Both the position numbers and the translations under genes were made by a program. Shown here piece by piece: positions 41,521-50,510 of a stretch of DNA of 64,000 bases; the stretch's first letter is position 1, and each line of letters starts with the position of its first letter. The notes beneath the pieces were generated by a model. That model was given only the letters and a program-made list of their open reading frames with translations, did no database searches and was not told the DNA's origin. The stretch is from NCBI GenBank assembly GCA_963813435.1, contig CAWEYY010000003.1, forward strand, positions 930,001 to 994,000, given 5' to 3'. Origin of the DNA: AC-32 sp963813435 (GTDB taxonomy: Bacteria; Actinomycetota; Thermoleophilia; Gaiellales; Gaiellaceae).

Positions 41521-42815
41521 TGCCCGCCACCGTCGTGGTAGGCGCGCAGTGGGGCGACGAGGGGAAGGGCAAGATCGTCGACCTGCTCGCCGAGCATTCG
41601 GACCTCGTCTGCCGCTACAACGGCGGGCCGAACGCGGGCCACACGATCGTCGCCGGCGGCGAGACGTACAAGCTCAAGCACATCCCGTCCGGGATCCTCC
41701 AGGGCAAGGAATGCGTGATCGGCGCCGGCTGCGTCGTCGACCCGCAGGTGCTGATCGAGGAGCTCGACGACCTCGAGTCACGCGGGATCTCGACCGAGCC
41801 CGTGCGCCTCTCGGGCAACGCGCACGTCGTCATGCCGTGGCACCGGGTGATCGACGGCGCGAGCGAGCGCCGGCTCGGCAAGCTGCAGATCGGGACGACG
41901 CGCCGCGGGATCGGGCCGACGTACGCGGACAAGGCCTACCGCCTCGGCATCCGCGTCCAGGATCTGCTCGACCCGAAGATCCTCTGCCAGAAGATCGAGG
42001 TCGCCCTCGCGGAAAAGAACGTCTGGCTCGAGCGCGTCTACGGCGAGGAGCCGATCGAGCTTCACGGCCTCGTCGAGCGCTACGAGGGCTACGCGGACCG
42101 GCTGCGGCCGATGGTCGCCGACACGTCGCTGCTCGTCGACCGTGCGCTCCGCGACGGGAAGCGCGTCCTCTTCGACGGCGCGCACGGGACACTGCTCGAC
42201 CTCGACCACGGCACGTATCCCTTCGTCACGTCGTCGCCGACCGTGGCCGGCGGGGCAGCAGTCGGGACCGGCATCGGGCCGACCAGGATCGACGCCGTGA
42301 TCGGCGTCGCGAAGGCCTACGTCACGCGCGTCGGCGAGGGTCCCTTCCCGAGCGAGATCGAAGGCCCCGACCAGGAGCGCCTGCGTGAGCTCGGCGGTGA
42401 GTTCGGCACCGTCACCGGTCGCGAGCGGCGCTGTGGGTGGCTCGACCTCGTCGCGCTCCGCTACGCCGTGCGGCTGAACGGCATGACCTCGCTCGCGCTG
42501 ACGAAGCTCGACGTGCTGTCGGCCTTCTCCGAGGTGCCGGTCTGCGTCCGCTACCGGCTGCGCGACGGAACCGAGACCGAGGACTTCCCGGCCCACCAGA
42601 GCGACTTCCATCACTGCGAGCCGGTCTACGAAACGCTCCCGGGCTGGCGGGAGCCGCTCGACGCGCTGACCGAGGTCTCGGAGCTCCCGCCCGCGGCACA
42701 CGCCTACGTGAAGCTGATCGAGGAGCGGCTCGAGGTGGACGTCTGCCTGATCGGCACCGGCCGCGAGCGTGAGCGCGTGCTCGCCCAGCGCGGGCTCGAG
42801 GCGCTGGCCCGCTAG
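41520..42815 (+). CDS. purA: Adenylosuccinate synthetase
   Basis: The enzyme condenses IMP and aspartate with GTP in AMP synthesis. Diagnostic sequences are WGDEGKGKIVDLLAEHSDLV near the N-terminus (GTP loop), CRYNGGPNAGHTIV (catalytic His), RRGIGPTYADKAYRLGIRV and VTSSPTVAGGAAVGTGIGP. Length (431 aa) is normal. ATG at 41520 is used; a TTG one codon upstream is possible. It is separate from the pur operon at 45-50 kb but serves the same pathway, after purB makes IMP precursors. The end is convergent with the methyltransferase gene, overlapping 4 nt. Confidence 0.96.
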   Translation: MPATVVVGAQWGDEGKGKIVDLLAEHSDLVCRYNGGPNAGHTIVAGGETYKLKHIPSGILQGKECVIGAGCVVDPQVLIEELDDLESRGISTEPVRLSGNAHVVMPWHRVIDGASERRLGKLQIGTTRRGIGPTYADKAYRLGIRVQDLLDPKILCQKIEVALAEKNVWLERVYGEEPIELHGLVERYEGYADRLRPMVADTSLLVDRALRDGKRVLFDGAHGTLLDLDHGTYPFVTSSPTVAGGAAVGTGIGPTRIDAVIGVAKAYVTRVGEGPFPSEIEGPDQERLRELGGEFGTVTGRERRCGWLDLVALRYAVRLNGMTSLALTKLDVLSAFSEVPVCVRYRLRDGTETEDFPAHQSDFHHCEPVYETLPGWREPLDALTEVSELPPAAHAYVKLIEERLEVDVCLIGTGRERERVLAQRGLEALAR

Positions 42816-43573
42816 GCGGGCGCGCGGCCCCTCAAGGTAGACGCGCGCGCGCGGAGCGTGAAGGCGCCGGCCGGCTCGCCGAGCCGGCGGAGGTACTCGT
42901 CGCGAATTGCATTCCGCGTCTCCTCGGGGAGCCCCACGAGGTACTGGCCGCCGGGACCGACGCCGAGCATGAACAGGCTCCACAGCTCGTCGAAGTTCTC
43001 GTAGGTGCTCGAGACCTCGAGTGAGGTCGTCTCGACGTCCTCGAGGCCTGCCTCGCGGCCAAGCTCGCCGATCCCCTCCTGCGCGCTGTACGGGAAGCGC
43101 TCACCCTCGGCGCCGGGCACGATCTCGGTCGCCGACGCCCAGAACACGTCCAGCAGCTGCATCTCCGGGAAGTTCCACGAGCAGGCGGCGACGATCCCGC
43201 TGCCGCGCACGATCCGCCGCATCTCGGCCAGCCCGACGACCGGGTCTTCGAGGAAGTGGATCACGAGCTGCGCGAGCGCGGCATCGAACGTCCCATCCGG
43301 CCACGGGAGATTCTCGGCGGCGCCCTCGCGGACGTCGGCCTCGGGGACACGCGCCTTGCAGGCCTCGACGAGCGGCGACGGGTCGACCGCGGCGACCGAC
43401 GCGGCGCCGAGCCGCTCGGCGAGCTCCTGGGTCAGGATCCCGGAGCCGCAGCCGACGTCGAGCACGGTTTGCCCCGGCTCGATGCCGGCCCAGTCCACGA
43501 ACATCGGCGCGAGCACCGCCGAGTAGCGGCCCATGAACCGGTCGTATGCGTCACCCGAGACGGCGAAGGTCAT
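42812..43573 (-). CDS. Class I SAM-dependent methyltransferase
   Basis: The SAM site is VLDVGCGSGILTQELAERLG, with VAAVDPSPLVEAC as the second strand acid. The middle reads ENLPWPDGTFDAALAQLVIH, typical of the UbiE/Methyltransf_11 group. The start FAVSGDAYDRFMGRYS is found in small-molecule methyltransferases of actinobacteria. The substrate is unknown. Its ATG lies 23 nt inside the end of mobA, so the two are transcribed together in a fdhD-mobA-methyltransferase chain. Confidence 0.85.
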   Translation of the reverse strand: MTFAVSGDAYDRFMGRYSAVLAPMFVDWAGIEPGQTVLDVGCGSGILTQELAERLGAASVAAVDPSPLVEACKARVPEADVREGAAENLPWPDGTFDAALAQLVIHFLEDPVVGLAEMRRIVRGSGIVAACSWNFPEMQLLDVFWASATEIVPGAEGERFPYSAQEGIGELGREAGLEDVETTSLEVSSTYENFDELWSLFMLGVGPGGQYLVGLPEETRNAIRDEYLRRLGEPAGAFTLRARASTLRGRAPA

Positions 43574-44087
43574 CCGCGGTATTTACGTTCGCGAGCAGGG
43601 CGGGGTCAAGCTGGAGCCGCACCGTCTCGAGCTCGTCGAGCGCGTCTCGGAGCGCGAGCCTGCCGTCGGCGAGGCGGCGCTCGAGCGTGGGAAGCGCAGT
43701 CCTCGCGTACGCCCCTGGAAGCGGCCCGGTCTGCGGGACTGCGGCGTCCAAGCCCGCGTCGGCCAGCTCGAGCAGAAGCGCGGGCGTGACGAGAGGGGTG
43801 TCGACCGGGAGAACGACGCAGACGTCGGTAGTCGCCGCGCGCAGGCCCGCGACGAGGCCTGCGATGGCGGCGCGGGTCTCGCTCCCGTCGTCGAGCACGG
43901 GGAACGGGAGCTCGAGCCCGTCCGCGGCCTTGCCGACGGCGATCCGCTCTTCGCACGTCTCGCCGAGGATCCGCCATGCACGCTCGGCGAGGGTCTCTCC
44001 GTTCAGCTCTGCGAGCGCCTTGGGCGAGCCGAAACGCGTGCTCGCGCCTCCGACCAGCAGGACGCCGGTCAGGTCAGAACGCGCCAC
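43551..44087 (-). CDS. mobA: Molybdenum cofactor guanylyltransferase MobA
   Basis: The nucleotidyltransferase signature LLVGGASTRFGSPKALAEL is present, and Asp in VLPVDTPLVTP is the metal ligand. It would attach GMP to molybdopterin for formate dehydrogenase-type enzymes. At 178 residues it is short but complete. GTG at 44087 overlaps the fdhD gene by 19 nt. Co-location with fdhD strongly suggests both serve the same molybdo/selenoenzyme. Confidence 0.85.
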   Translation of the reverse strand: MARSDLTGVLLVGGASTRFGSPKALAELNGETLAERAWRILGETCEERIAVGKAADGLELPFPVLDDGSETRAAIAGLVAGLRAATTDVCVVLPVDTPLVTPALLLELADAGLDAAVPQTGPLPGAYARTALPTLERRLADGRLALRDALDELETVRLQLDPALLANVNTADDLRRLG

Positions 44088-44869
44088 GGCTCCGTGTAGA
44101 CGTTCAATCGGTCCGCGCGCGCGAACCCGCAGAGAGTGATGCCGCGGTCGCGGCCGAGCTCGACGGCGAGGCTCGACGGAGCGCCGACTGCGACGAGAAT
44201 CGGGCATCCGCCGACAGCCGCCTTCTGGACGAGCTCGAACGAAAGGCGACCGCTCAGGCAGAGAATCGATTGCGCGAGCGGCAGGCGTTCCTCGGAGAAC
44301 GCCCAGCCGAGCACCTTGTCCATCGCGTTGTGGCGGCCGACGTCCTCGCGCACGCAGACGAGCTCCCCGTCGGCGCCGAAGAGCCCGGTCGCGTGCAGCC
44401 CGCCGGTCACCGCGAAGGCCGCCTGGGCCACCCGGAGCCTCTCGGGGAGATCGGCCAGAAGCTCGGCCGAGGCCGTGAGGTCGCTCTCGACCCGATGCGC
44501 CTCGACGGCGACGGCCTCGAGGGCTCCCTTGCCGCAGACGCCGCACGAGGAGCTCGTGTAGAAGCTCCGCTGCACGCGTGCGGGGTCGAAGCCGGGAGCG
44601 TCGACCTCGACGGTGTTGGCCGCCAGGTCGGCCGGAGGGGCCGCGCGCGTCGGGCTCAGCCCCTCGGAGAGACAGAAGCCGAGCGCAAGCTCCTCGTCGT
44701 GGCCTGGCGTGCGCATCGTCACCGCCACCGGACGGCCACCGATCCGGATCTCGAGCGGCTCCTCGACCGCGACCTGGTCGCGCTCCGCACTACGCCCGGG
44801 CATCCGGACGACCTCGACCGGCGCGGCCGAGTAGGGCGGCGCCTGTAGGGCTTCGTCGTCGGCGCCCAT
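44069..44869 (-). CDS. fdhD: Formate dehydrogenase accessory sulfurtransferase FdhD
   Basis: FdhD passes sulfur to the molybdenum cofactor of formate dehydrogenase. The sulfurtransferase CxxC is in SSSCGVCGKGALEAV, and LSGRLSFELVQKAAVGG and REDVGRHNAMDKVLG are conserved blocks. ATG at 44869 is the better start; the frame opens at 44902. With selB and tRNA-Sec at the start of the window this implies a selenocysteine-containing formate dehydrogenase elsewhere in the genome. The 202 nt upstream separate it from divergent purD. Confidence 0.93.
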   Translation of the reverse strand: MGADDEALQAPPYSAAPVEVVRMPGRSAERDQVAVEEPLEIRIGGRPVAVTMRTPGHDEELALGFCLSEGLSPTRAAPPADLAANTVEVDAPGFDPARVQRSFYTSSSCGVCGKGALEAVAVEAHRVESDLTASAELLADLPERLRVAQAAFAVTGGLHATGLFGADGELVCVREDVGRHNAMDKVLGWAFSEERLPLAQSILCLSGRLSFELVQKAAVGGCPILVAVGAPSSLAVELGRDRGITLCGFARADRLNVYTEPWRVLT

Positions 44870-45059
44870 CGCGCACCTAGCGTACCGCCGCGCAAGCGGC
44901 ACGCTTCCGTCACACCCCGGTTACAGACACGTGCGCATTCCCTGGTTACGATCGCCTCGGGGAGGAGGTCGGGCGAACCGAACTACGGGACCAAGGGCCC
45001 GAGCCGCGAGGCCTGGTGACAGACCGTCTCGCGGGTGGGAATCGCGCCGACTCGCCGAG

Positions 45060-45065
45060 TAGACT
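45060..45065 (+). promoter_or_regulatory. Leaderless-type -10 box (TAGACT) of the purine operon
   Basis: TAGACT lies 6 nt before the GTG of purD at 45072, with no Shine-Dalgarno. It should drive purD and the genes that overlap it. No purine riboswitch or PurR box is seen in the 202-nt gap. Confidence 0.5.
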
Positions 45066-45071
45066 CGACCC

Positions 45072-46295
45072 GTGAGAGTCCTCGTCGTCGGCTCTGGGGG
45101 GCGGGAGCACGCACTCGCCTGGAAGCTCGCCCAGAGCCCCCGGCTCGCAGCGCTCCACGCCGCGCCCGGGAACCCGGGCATCGCACGCCTCGGCGAGTGC
45201 CATCCGGTGCGCGCGGAGGATGCGGAGGGCCTTCTCGACCTGTGCCACACCCTCGGCGTCGACCTCGTGGTCGTCGGCCCCGAGGTGCCGCTCGTCGCCG
45301 GGGTCGCCGACACACTTCGGCACGCGGGAATCGGGGTCTTCGGCCCGAGCGCAGCGGCCGCGCGAATCGAAGGCTCGAAGACCTTCGCCAAGGAGGTCAT
45401 GGAGGCAGCCGGCGTCCCCATTCCGGCCAGGCTCAAGGCGGCGCGGCCGCCGTGCGTCGTCAAGGCGGACGGTCTCGCGGCCGGGAAGGGCGTCTTCGTC
45501 TGCCGCACCGAGGCGGAGGTGGAAGCGGGACTGGGCGCGGTCGCCGCACTCGGAGGCGAGCCGGTGATCGAGGAGCTGCTGGAGGGCCAGGAGGTCTCGC
45601 TGTTCGCAATCACCGACGGCCACGAGGTCATGCCCCTTGCGCCGGCGCAGGACTTCAAGCGGGTCGGCGAAGGCGACACGGGCCCGAACACCGGGGGCAT
45701 GGGCTCGTACTCGCCCGTTCCCTGGCTGGGCGAGTCTGACGTTGACGAGCTCATCGACACGATCCACCGGCCCGTGCTCGCGGAGCTCGCGCAGCGCGGC
45801 ACCCCGTTCACGGGACTCCTCTACGCCGGCCTGATGCTCACCGACGACGGACCGCGTGTCCTCGAGTTCAACTGCCGCTTCGGGGATCCCGAGACGCAGT
45901 CGATCCTGCCGCGCCTCGAGGGCGACCTGCTCGAGGCACTCGCCGGGGCCGCCGGGGGCGCGCTCGGCACGGAGCTCGCGGTCGGCGCCGCGGCCGCGGT
46001 GACGGTCGTGCTCGCGGCCGGCGACTATCCCGAGCGCAACGACGGCGGGACGCCGATCGAGGGGATCGAGGACGCCGAGGCGGCGGGCGGGATCGTGTTC
46101 CACGCCGGAACCGCCCGGCACGAAGGACGGTTGGTCACAAACGGCGGCAGGATCCTGAACGTGACCGCCCTCGGCGACGACCTCCCGGCTGCACGCTCGG
46201 CCGCATACGACGCCGCAAGCCGCATCTCGTTCGCCGGGATGCGCTTCCGCCGGGACATCGGGCTCGCGGCCGCCGAAGGCCATGTCCGGATCTGA
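45072..46295 (+). CDS. purD: Phosphoribosylamine-glycine ligase
   Basis: This ATP-grasp enzyme joins glycine to phosphoribosylamine, the second step of purine synthesis. The N-terminal motif MRVLVVGSGGREHALAWKLA, the GSKTFAKEVMEAAGVPIPAR segment, PCVVKADGLAAGKGVFVC and DTGPNTGGMGSYSP are all family marks; EFNCRFGDPETQ holds the metal ligands. Length 407 is normal. It heads the operon and overlaps purE by 14 nt. Confidence 0.96.
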   Translation: MRVLVVGSGGREHALAWKLAQSPRLAALHAAPGNPGIARLGECHPVRAEDAEGLLDLCHTLGVDLVVVGPEVPLVAGVADTLRHAGIGVFGPSAAAARIEGSKTFAKEVMEAAGVPIPARLKAARPPCVVKADGLAAGKGVFVCRTEAEVEAGLGAVAALGGEPVIEELLEGQEVSLFAITDGHEVMPLAPAQDFKRVGEGDTGPNTGGMGSYSPVPWLGESDVDELIDTIHRPVLAELAQRGTPFTGLLYAGLMLTDDGPRVLEFNCRFGDPETQSILPRLEGDLLEALAGAAGGALGTELAVGAAAAVTVVLAAGDYPERNDGGTPIEGIEDAEAAGGIVFHAGTARHEGRLVTNGGRILNVTALGDDLPAARSAAYDAASRISFAGMRFRRDIGLAAAEGHVRI

Positions 46296-46701
46296 CGGCC
46301 CGCTCGTCGGGATCCTGGTCGGCTCCGACTCGGACCGCGACCGCATGCAACCGGCCCTCGACGAGCTCGCCTCACACGGGATCACGCATGAGCTCGAGGT
46401 GCGCTCGGCCCACCGCACGCCCGACGCGGTGGCCGACTATGCGCGCACGGCGAGGGATCGCGGGATCAAGGTGCTGATCGCAGGGGCCGGGCTCGCCGCG
46501 GCGCTGCCCGGCGTCGTCGCCGCGCACACCGACCTGCCCGTGATCGGGGTTCCTCTGCGCTCGGAGAAGAGCGTGCTCGACGGCCTCGACGCGCTGCTCT
46601 CGATCACCCAGCTCCCGCCGGGCGTGCCCGTGGCCACGGTCGGCGTCGACAGCGCGCGGAACGCGGCGATCCTGGCAACCCGGATTCTCTCGATTCGATG
46701 A
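46282..46701 (+). CDS. purE: N5-carboxyaminoimidazole ribonucleotide mutase
   Basis: The 139-aa class I PurE has LVGILVGSDSDRDRMQP at the start, the VRSAHRTPDAVADYA His/Arg segment and GAGLAAALPGVVAAHTDLPV. It moves the carboxyl group from N5-CAIR to CAIR. The partner PurK is not next to it; in actinobacteria it may lie elsewhere. It is coupled to the following DUF4190 gene by an ATGA overlap. Confidence 0.94.
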   Translation: MSGSDGPLVGILVGSDSDRDRMQPALDELASHGITHELEVRSAHRTPDAVADYARTARDRGIKVLIAGAGLAAALPGVVAAHTDLPVIGVPLRSEKSVLDGLDALLSITQLPPGVPVATVGVDSARNAAILATRILSIR

Positions 46702-46963
46702 CGGGCGGCGCTTCCGCGCGCCAGGAGACGAGCGGGCTGGCGGTTGCCTCCCTCGTGCTCGGGATCGTCGGCCTGACGCTCGTTCCTCTCCTTGCCTCGA
46801 TCGCCGCGCTCCTCTTCGGCTACGCGGCGCGCGGCGACATCCGCCGCAACCCGAACCTGACGGGCGACGGACTGGCGACCGCGGGATCGTCCTCGGCTGG
46901 ATCGCCGTCGCTTTGATTGGCTTCGCCCTCCTGCTGGTCCCTCATGTCCTACTGAGCTACTAG
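46698..46963 (+). pseudogene. DUF4190-type two-helix membrane protein with one frameshift
   Basis: The first frame reads SGLAVASLVLGIVGLTLVPL and FGYAARGDIRRNPNLTGDGL, then breaks at about 46881. The next frame continues naturally as GIVLGWIAVALIGFALLLV and stops at 46963. A single missing G in the GGG before ATC would restore an 88-aa protein, and the total length is one base short of a multiple of three. Homopolymer position makes sequencing error likely. It overlaps purE (ATGA). Confidence 0.75.
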
Positions 46964-46992
46964 GCCCATGGCAGGCGTGCCGAGGCGGCCAC

Positions 46993-46998
46993 TAGAAT
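46993..46998 (+). promoter_or_regulatory. Leaderless-type -10 box (TAGAAT) for purB
   Basis: TAGAAT is 7 nt from the GTG at 47006 and no Shine-Dalgarno is present, so purB may have its own promoter inside the cluster. Confidence 0.55.
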
Positions 46999-47005
46999 CG
47001 CAACG

Positions 47006-48322
47006 GTGATCCCGCGCTACTCCCGTCCGGCCATGCAGGCGATCTGGTCGGACGAAGAGAGGCTCGCGGGATGGCTGGAGGTCGAGCTGGCGGCGCTGGA
47101 CGCGTGGGCCGAGCTGGGCGTCGTTCCCGGCGACGCCGCACAGGCGATCCGGGAGCAAGCGAGCCCTCCAAGCCCGGAGCGCGTCGCGGAGCTCGAGGCG
47201 ATCCTCCACCACGACACGGCGGCGTTCGTGGATGCCGTGGCCGAGACTCTCGGCCCGGAGGGCCGTTGGTTCCACTACGGGCTCACGTCCTCGGATGTCG
47301 TCGACACGGGGCTCTCGCTGCAGGTGCGTGAGGCGGGAGCGCTGGTGCTCGAAGGCGTCGAGCGGGCAGAAGGTGCCGTCGTCGCGAGGGCACTGGAGCA
47401 CAAGCACACGGTTTGCATGGGCCGGACGCACGGCGTTCACGCCGAGCCGACGACCTTCGGGCTCAAGCTCGCCGGCTGGGCGTTCGAGCTCGACCGCGCG
47501 CGCGAGCGTCTGCGACAGGCGTTGGAGCGGATGCGCGTCGGGAAGCTCTCCGGCGCGGTCGGCACGTACGCCGCGACCGACCCCGAGCTGGAGCGGATCG
47601 CGTGCGAGCGCCTCAGGCTCGAGCCGGAGCCCGTGTCCACGCAGATCGTCCAGCGCGACCGGCATGCGGAGCTGCTGTCGTCGCTGGCGCTGGTCGCCGC
47701 CTCGCTGGACCGCTTCGCGACGGAGATCCGCCACCTCGCGCGCACCGAGGTCGCCGAGGTCGCGGAGCCGTTCGGCAAGGGCCAGAAGGGCTCGTCGGCG
47801 ATGCCGCACAAGCGCAACCCGGTCGTCTCCGAGCGGCTCTGCGGGCTCGCGCGCGTCGTGCGGGCAAACGCGCAGGTCGGTCTCGAGAACGTGGCGCTCT
47901 GGCACGAGCGCGACATCTCGCACTCGTCGGCCGAGCGCGTGGTCATCCCCGACTCGTTCCTGGCCCTCGACTACATGCTCGACCGCTTCGCGTGGCTCGT
48001 CGAAGGGCTCGAGGTGAGACCCGAGCGGATGTTGGGGAACCTCGAGGCGGCTCACGGGTTGTTCTTCAGCCAGCGGCTTCTCCTGGCGCTCGTCGATTCG
48101 GGCCTGGAGCGCGACGCCGCGTACCGGCTCGTGCAGCGCAACGCCCTGCAGGCACAGGAGGAGGACCAGGATTTCCGCGAGCTCGCTCGCGCTGACGCCG
48201 AGATCTCGGGTCGCGTCGACCTCGACGCGGTCTTCGACCTCGGCTGGTACACAAGGCACGTCGACACGGTGTTCGAGCGGCTTGCCGCTCTCGTCCAAAG
48301 AGAGGAGCCAGTTCATGCCTGA
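47006..48322 (+). CDS. purB: Adenylosuccinate lyase
   Basis: PurB belongs to the fumarase/aspartase superfamily and splits SAICAR and adenylosuccinate. Signature GSSAMPHKRNPVVSE is complete; the catalytic His/Ser region also includes TSSDVVDTGLSL and GRTHGVHAEPTTFG. Length 438 is normal. It overlaps the start of purC by 8 nt. Confidence 0.96.
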   Translation: MIPRYSRPAMQAIWSDEERLAGWLEVELAALDAWAELGVVPGDAAQAIREQASPPSPERVAELEAILHHDTAAFVDAVAETLGPEGRWFHYGLTSSDVVDTGLSLQVREAGALVLEGVERAEGAVVARALEHKHTVCMGRTHGVHAEPTTFGLKLAGWAFELDRARERLRQALERMRVGKLSGAVGTYAATDPELERIACERLRLEPEPVSTQIVQRDRHAELLSSLALVAASLDRFATEIRHLARTEVAEVAEPFGKGQKGSSAMPHKRNPVVSERLCGLARVVRANAQVGLENVALWHERDISHSSAERVVIPDSFLALDYMLDRFAWLVEGLEVRPERMLGNLEAAHGLFFSQRLLLALVDSGLERDAAYRLVQRNALQAQEEDQDFRELARADAEISGRVDLDAVFDLGWYTRHVDTVFERLAALVQREEPVHA

Positions 48323-49178
48323 GACGGCAGTCCACGTGGGGAGCGGCAAGGTCCGCGAGCTGTTCGAGCTCGACGACGAGCGTCTGCTACTTGTCGCCAG
48401 CGATCGCATCTCGACGTTCGACGTCGTGCTGCCCACCGAGATCCCCGACAAGGGCCGCGTTCTCACCGGCCTCTCGGGCTTCTGGTTCGCGCGCACGCGC
48501 GAGGTCGTGGCGAACCATCTGCTCGCGCTCCGGCCCGACGGTCGCTCAAGCGAGTGCCGACGACTGGAGATGCTGCCGCTCGAGTGCGTCGTCCGCGGCT
48601 ATCTCGCAGGATCGGGCTGGAAGGACTACGGCGAGACGGGCGCCGTCTGCGGGCACGAGCTCCCGCCGGGATTGCTGGAGTCGGCACGGCTTCCGCAGCC
48701 GATCTTCACGCCGGCGACCAAGGCGACCGAGGGACACGACGAGAACATCGACCGCGCACGCGCAGTGGAGCTGATCGGCGCCGAGCGGTTCGACGAGGTC
48801 GAGCGCGTCTCGCTCGCGCTCTACGAGTTCGCGTCGAAGCGGGCCGCCGAGCGCGGGGTCCTGATCGCGGACACGAAATTCGAGCTCGGGCTCGACGCCG
48901 ACGGGCAGCTGGTGCTCGCGGACGAGGCGTTCACTCCTGACTCCTCGCGCTTCTGGCCCGAGGACGAGTACGAGCCCGGGCGGCCGCAGCCGTCGTTCGA
49001 CAAGCAGTACGTGCGCGACTACTGCGAGAGCCTCGGTTGGGACAAGACCGACCCAGGCCCAGAGCTTTCCGCGGAGATCGTCGCCGGGACGCGTGCTCGG
49101 TACGTCGAGGCGTTCGAGCGGATCACCGAGATCCCGTTCGACGACTACCTCGCCGACCCGAACGTGGTGCTCGGGTGA
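48315..49178 (+). CDS. purC: Phosphoribosylaminoimidazole-succinocarboxamide synthase
   Basis: PurC joins aspartate to CAIR. Landmarks: VGSGKVRELFELDDERLLLV, SDRISTFDVVLPTEIPDKG, VRGYLAGSGWKDYGETGAVCG and LIADTKFELGLDADGQLVL. At 287 residues it is the longer form. AGAGGAG before the ATG fixes the start at 48315. It ends with a GTGA overlap to purS. Confidence 0.96.
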   Translation: MPETAVHVGSGKVRELFELDDERLLLVASDRISTFDVVLPTEIPDKGRVLTGLSGFWFARTREVVANHLLALRPDGRSSECRRLEMLPLECVVRGYLAGSGWKDYGETGAVCGHELPPGLLESARLPQPIFTPATKATEGHDENIDRARAVELIGAERFDEVERVSLALYEFASKRAAERGVLIADTKFELGLDADGQLVLADEAFTPDSSRFWPEDEYEPGRPQPSFDKQYVRDYCESLGWDKTDPGPELSAEIVAGTRARYVEAFERITEIPFDDYLADPNVVLG

Positions 49179-49417
49179 AAGCGACCGTTCTCGTACGCCC
49201 CAAGCCCGGGATCCTCGATCCCCAGGGAGAAGCGGTCGAGAGCTCGCTGCGGCAGCTCGGCTTCGCGGTCGAAGGCGCGCGGATCGGCCGTGTCGTCGAC
49301 CTGGAGCTCGAGGACGGCGACCCGGACCAGGCGCGGGCTGAGCTCGAACGGATGTGCGAGCGGCTGCTGGCGAACCCGCTGATCGAGTCCTACGAGATCA
49401 CGGTGGCCGCGGGGTGA
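49175..49417 (+). CDS. purS: Phosphoribosylformylglycinamidine synthase subunit PurS
   Basis: The 80-aa PurS has the usual opening KATVLVRPKPGILDPQGEAV and ends LANPLIESYEITV. It assembles with PurQ and the small-type PurL to make FGAM. GTG overlaps purC and the stop overlaps purQ, so the order purC-purS-purQ is strictly coupled. The purL partner should follow but is not in this window. Confidence 0.93.
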   Translation: MKATVLVRPKPGILDPQGEAVESSLRQLGFAVEGARIGRVVDLELEDGDPDQARAELERMCERLLANPLIESYEITVAAG

Positions 49418-50103
49418 GGTCGCCGAGAATCGCCGTCGTCGTCTTCCCGGGCTCGAACGACGACCACGACGCTGCGCTTGCCCTCGAGGAGCTTGGCGCG
49501 GAGCCGGTGCTCGTCTGGCACGCCGAGCCAGAGCTCCCGAACGCGAGCGCGGTCGTCCTCCCGGGCGGGTTCTCGTACGGCGATTACCTGCGCTGCGGGG
49601 CGATCGCACGGTTCACGCCGGTCATGGGCGCCGTCCATCGGTTCGCCGCCGACGGCGGTCTCGTGCTGGGGATCTGCAACGGTTTTCAGGTTCTGTGCGA
49701 GGCAGGCCTCCTTCCCGGCGCGCTCCGACCAAACGCGTCACTCGAGTTCGTCTGTCGTGACGTGCGCCTAGTCGTCGAGCAGGCCGACACGTCGTTCACC
49801 TCCCGCTGCCGGCCGGAACAGGAGCTGACCATCCCGGTCAAGCACGGGGAAGGCTGTTACTTCGCGGACGGCAGCCTGCTCGCCGAGCTCGAGGCCAACG
49901 AGCAGATCGCGCTGCGCTACGCGGACAACCCCAACGGCTCGATCGGCGACATCGCCGCGGTGACCAACGAGGACGGCAACGTCTTCGGCCTGATGCCGCA
50001 CCCCGAGCATGCGGTCGATCCGCTCCTCGGCTCGACCGACGGAGCGCTCGTGCTCGGCTCCCTCGTCGACGCCGCGCGCGAGCGCACGCTTGCCGCCGCC
50101 TGA
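49414..50103 (+). CDS. purQ: Phosphoribosylformylglycinamidine synthase glutaminase PurQ
   Basis: This class I glutamine amidotransferase supplies ammonia for FGAM synthesis. Nucleophile Cys is in LGICNGFQVLCEAG and the His/Glu pair in LMPHPEHAVDP. It starts IAVVVFPGSNDDHDAALALE and is 229 aa. It ends the pur operon; the next gene is on the opposite strand, so purL must be elsewhere. Confidence 0.95.
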   Translation: MRSPRIAVVVFPGSNDDHDAALALEELGAEPVLVWHAEPELPNASAVVLPGGFSYGDYLRCGAIARFTPVMGAVHRFAADGGLVLGICNGFQVLCEAGLLPGALRPNASLEFVCRDVRLVVEQADTSFTSRCRPEQELTIPVKHGEGCYFADGSLLAELEANEQIALRYADNPNGSIGDIAAVTNEDGNVFGLMPHPEHAVDPLLGSTDGALVLGSLVDAARERTLAAA

Positions 50104-50116
50104 CCGGCACGCCCGC

Positions 50117-50383
50117 CTAGGGAGGCTTCAGCCCCAGCGCCTCCGCCAACCGCGGCCGGTCCGCGAGGCCGGCGCGCAGCCGCTCGATGTCTCGCTCCCG
50201 CAGCGTGACCGGCCCACGCCGCGCCGAGCCCGACGTCGCATAGGCGAAACGCACGAGCTGCTCGCCGCCCGGAGCCTCCAGCAGCTGCACGAGCGACGAG
50301 AACCGCTTCCCGCCCGCGCGTTGGGCAAGCGTCAGCTCCTCAACGAGCTCGGCCCGGCCCCAGGGTGTCGCCGCTTTCGCCAT
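50117..50383 (-). CDS. Hypothetical protein, 88 aa
   Basis: I do not recognise the family. Basic, with helices WGRAELVEELTLAQRAGGKR and ERDIERLRAGLADRPRLAEA and a short beta piece (EQLVRFAYAT) between. ATG at 50383 is preceded at 8 nt by TACCGT (50392-50397, minus), the leaderless pattern, which favours it over the upstream start at 50503. Confidence 0.55.
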   Translation of the reverse strand: MAKAATPWGRAELVEELTLAQRAGGKRFSSLVQLLEAPGGEQLVRFAYATSGSARRGPVTLRERDIERLRAGLADRPRLAEALGLKPP

Positions 50384-50510
50384 CGCCGCCCACGGTAACC
50401 ACGCAAACATCACGCCTGTGAGACGCCTTCGTGACGAATGTGCAACAACGCGCAAATCCCACGATCGAGGGACGCGGGGAGCACCCCCGGCCGCGATTCT
50501 CAAGGTGCAG

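Noticed and set aside
44870..45071. Purine riboswitch or PurR site before purD
   Set aside because: No aptamer-like junction or conserved operator could be found; only a leaderless -10 box is supported.
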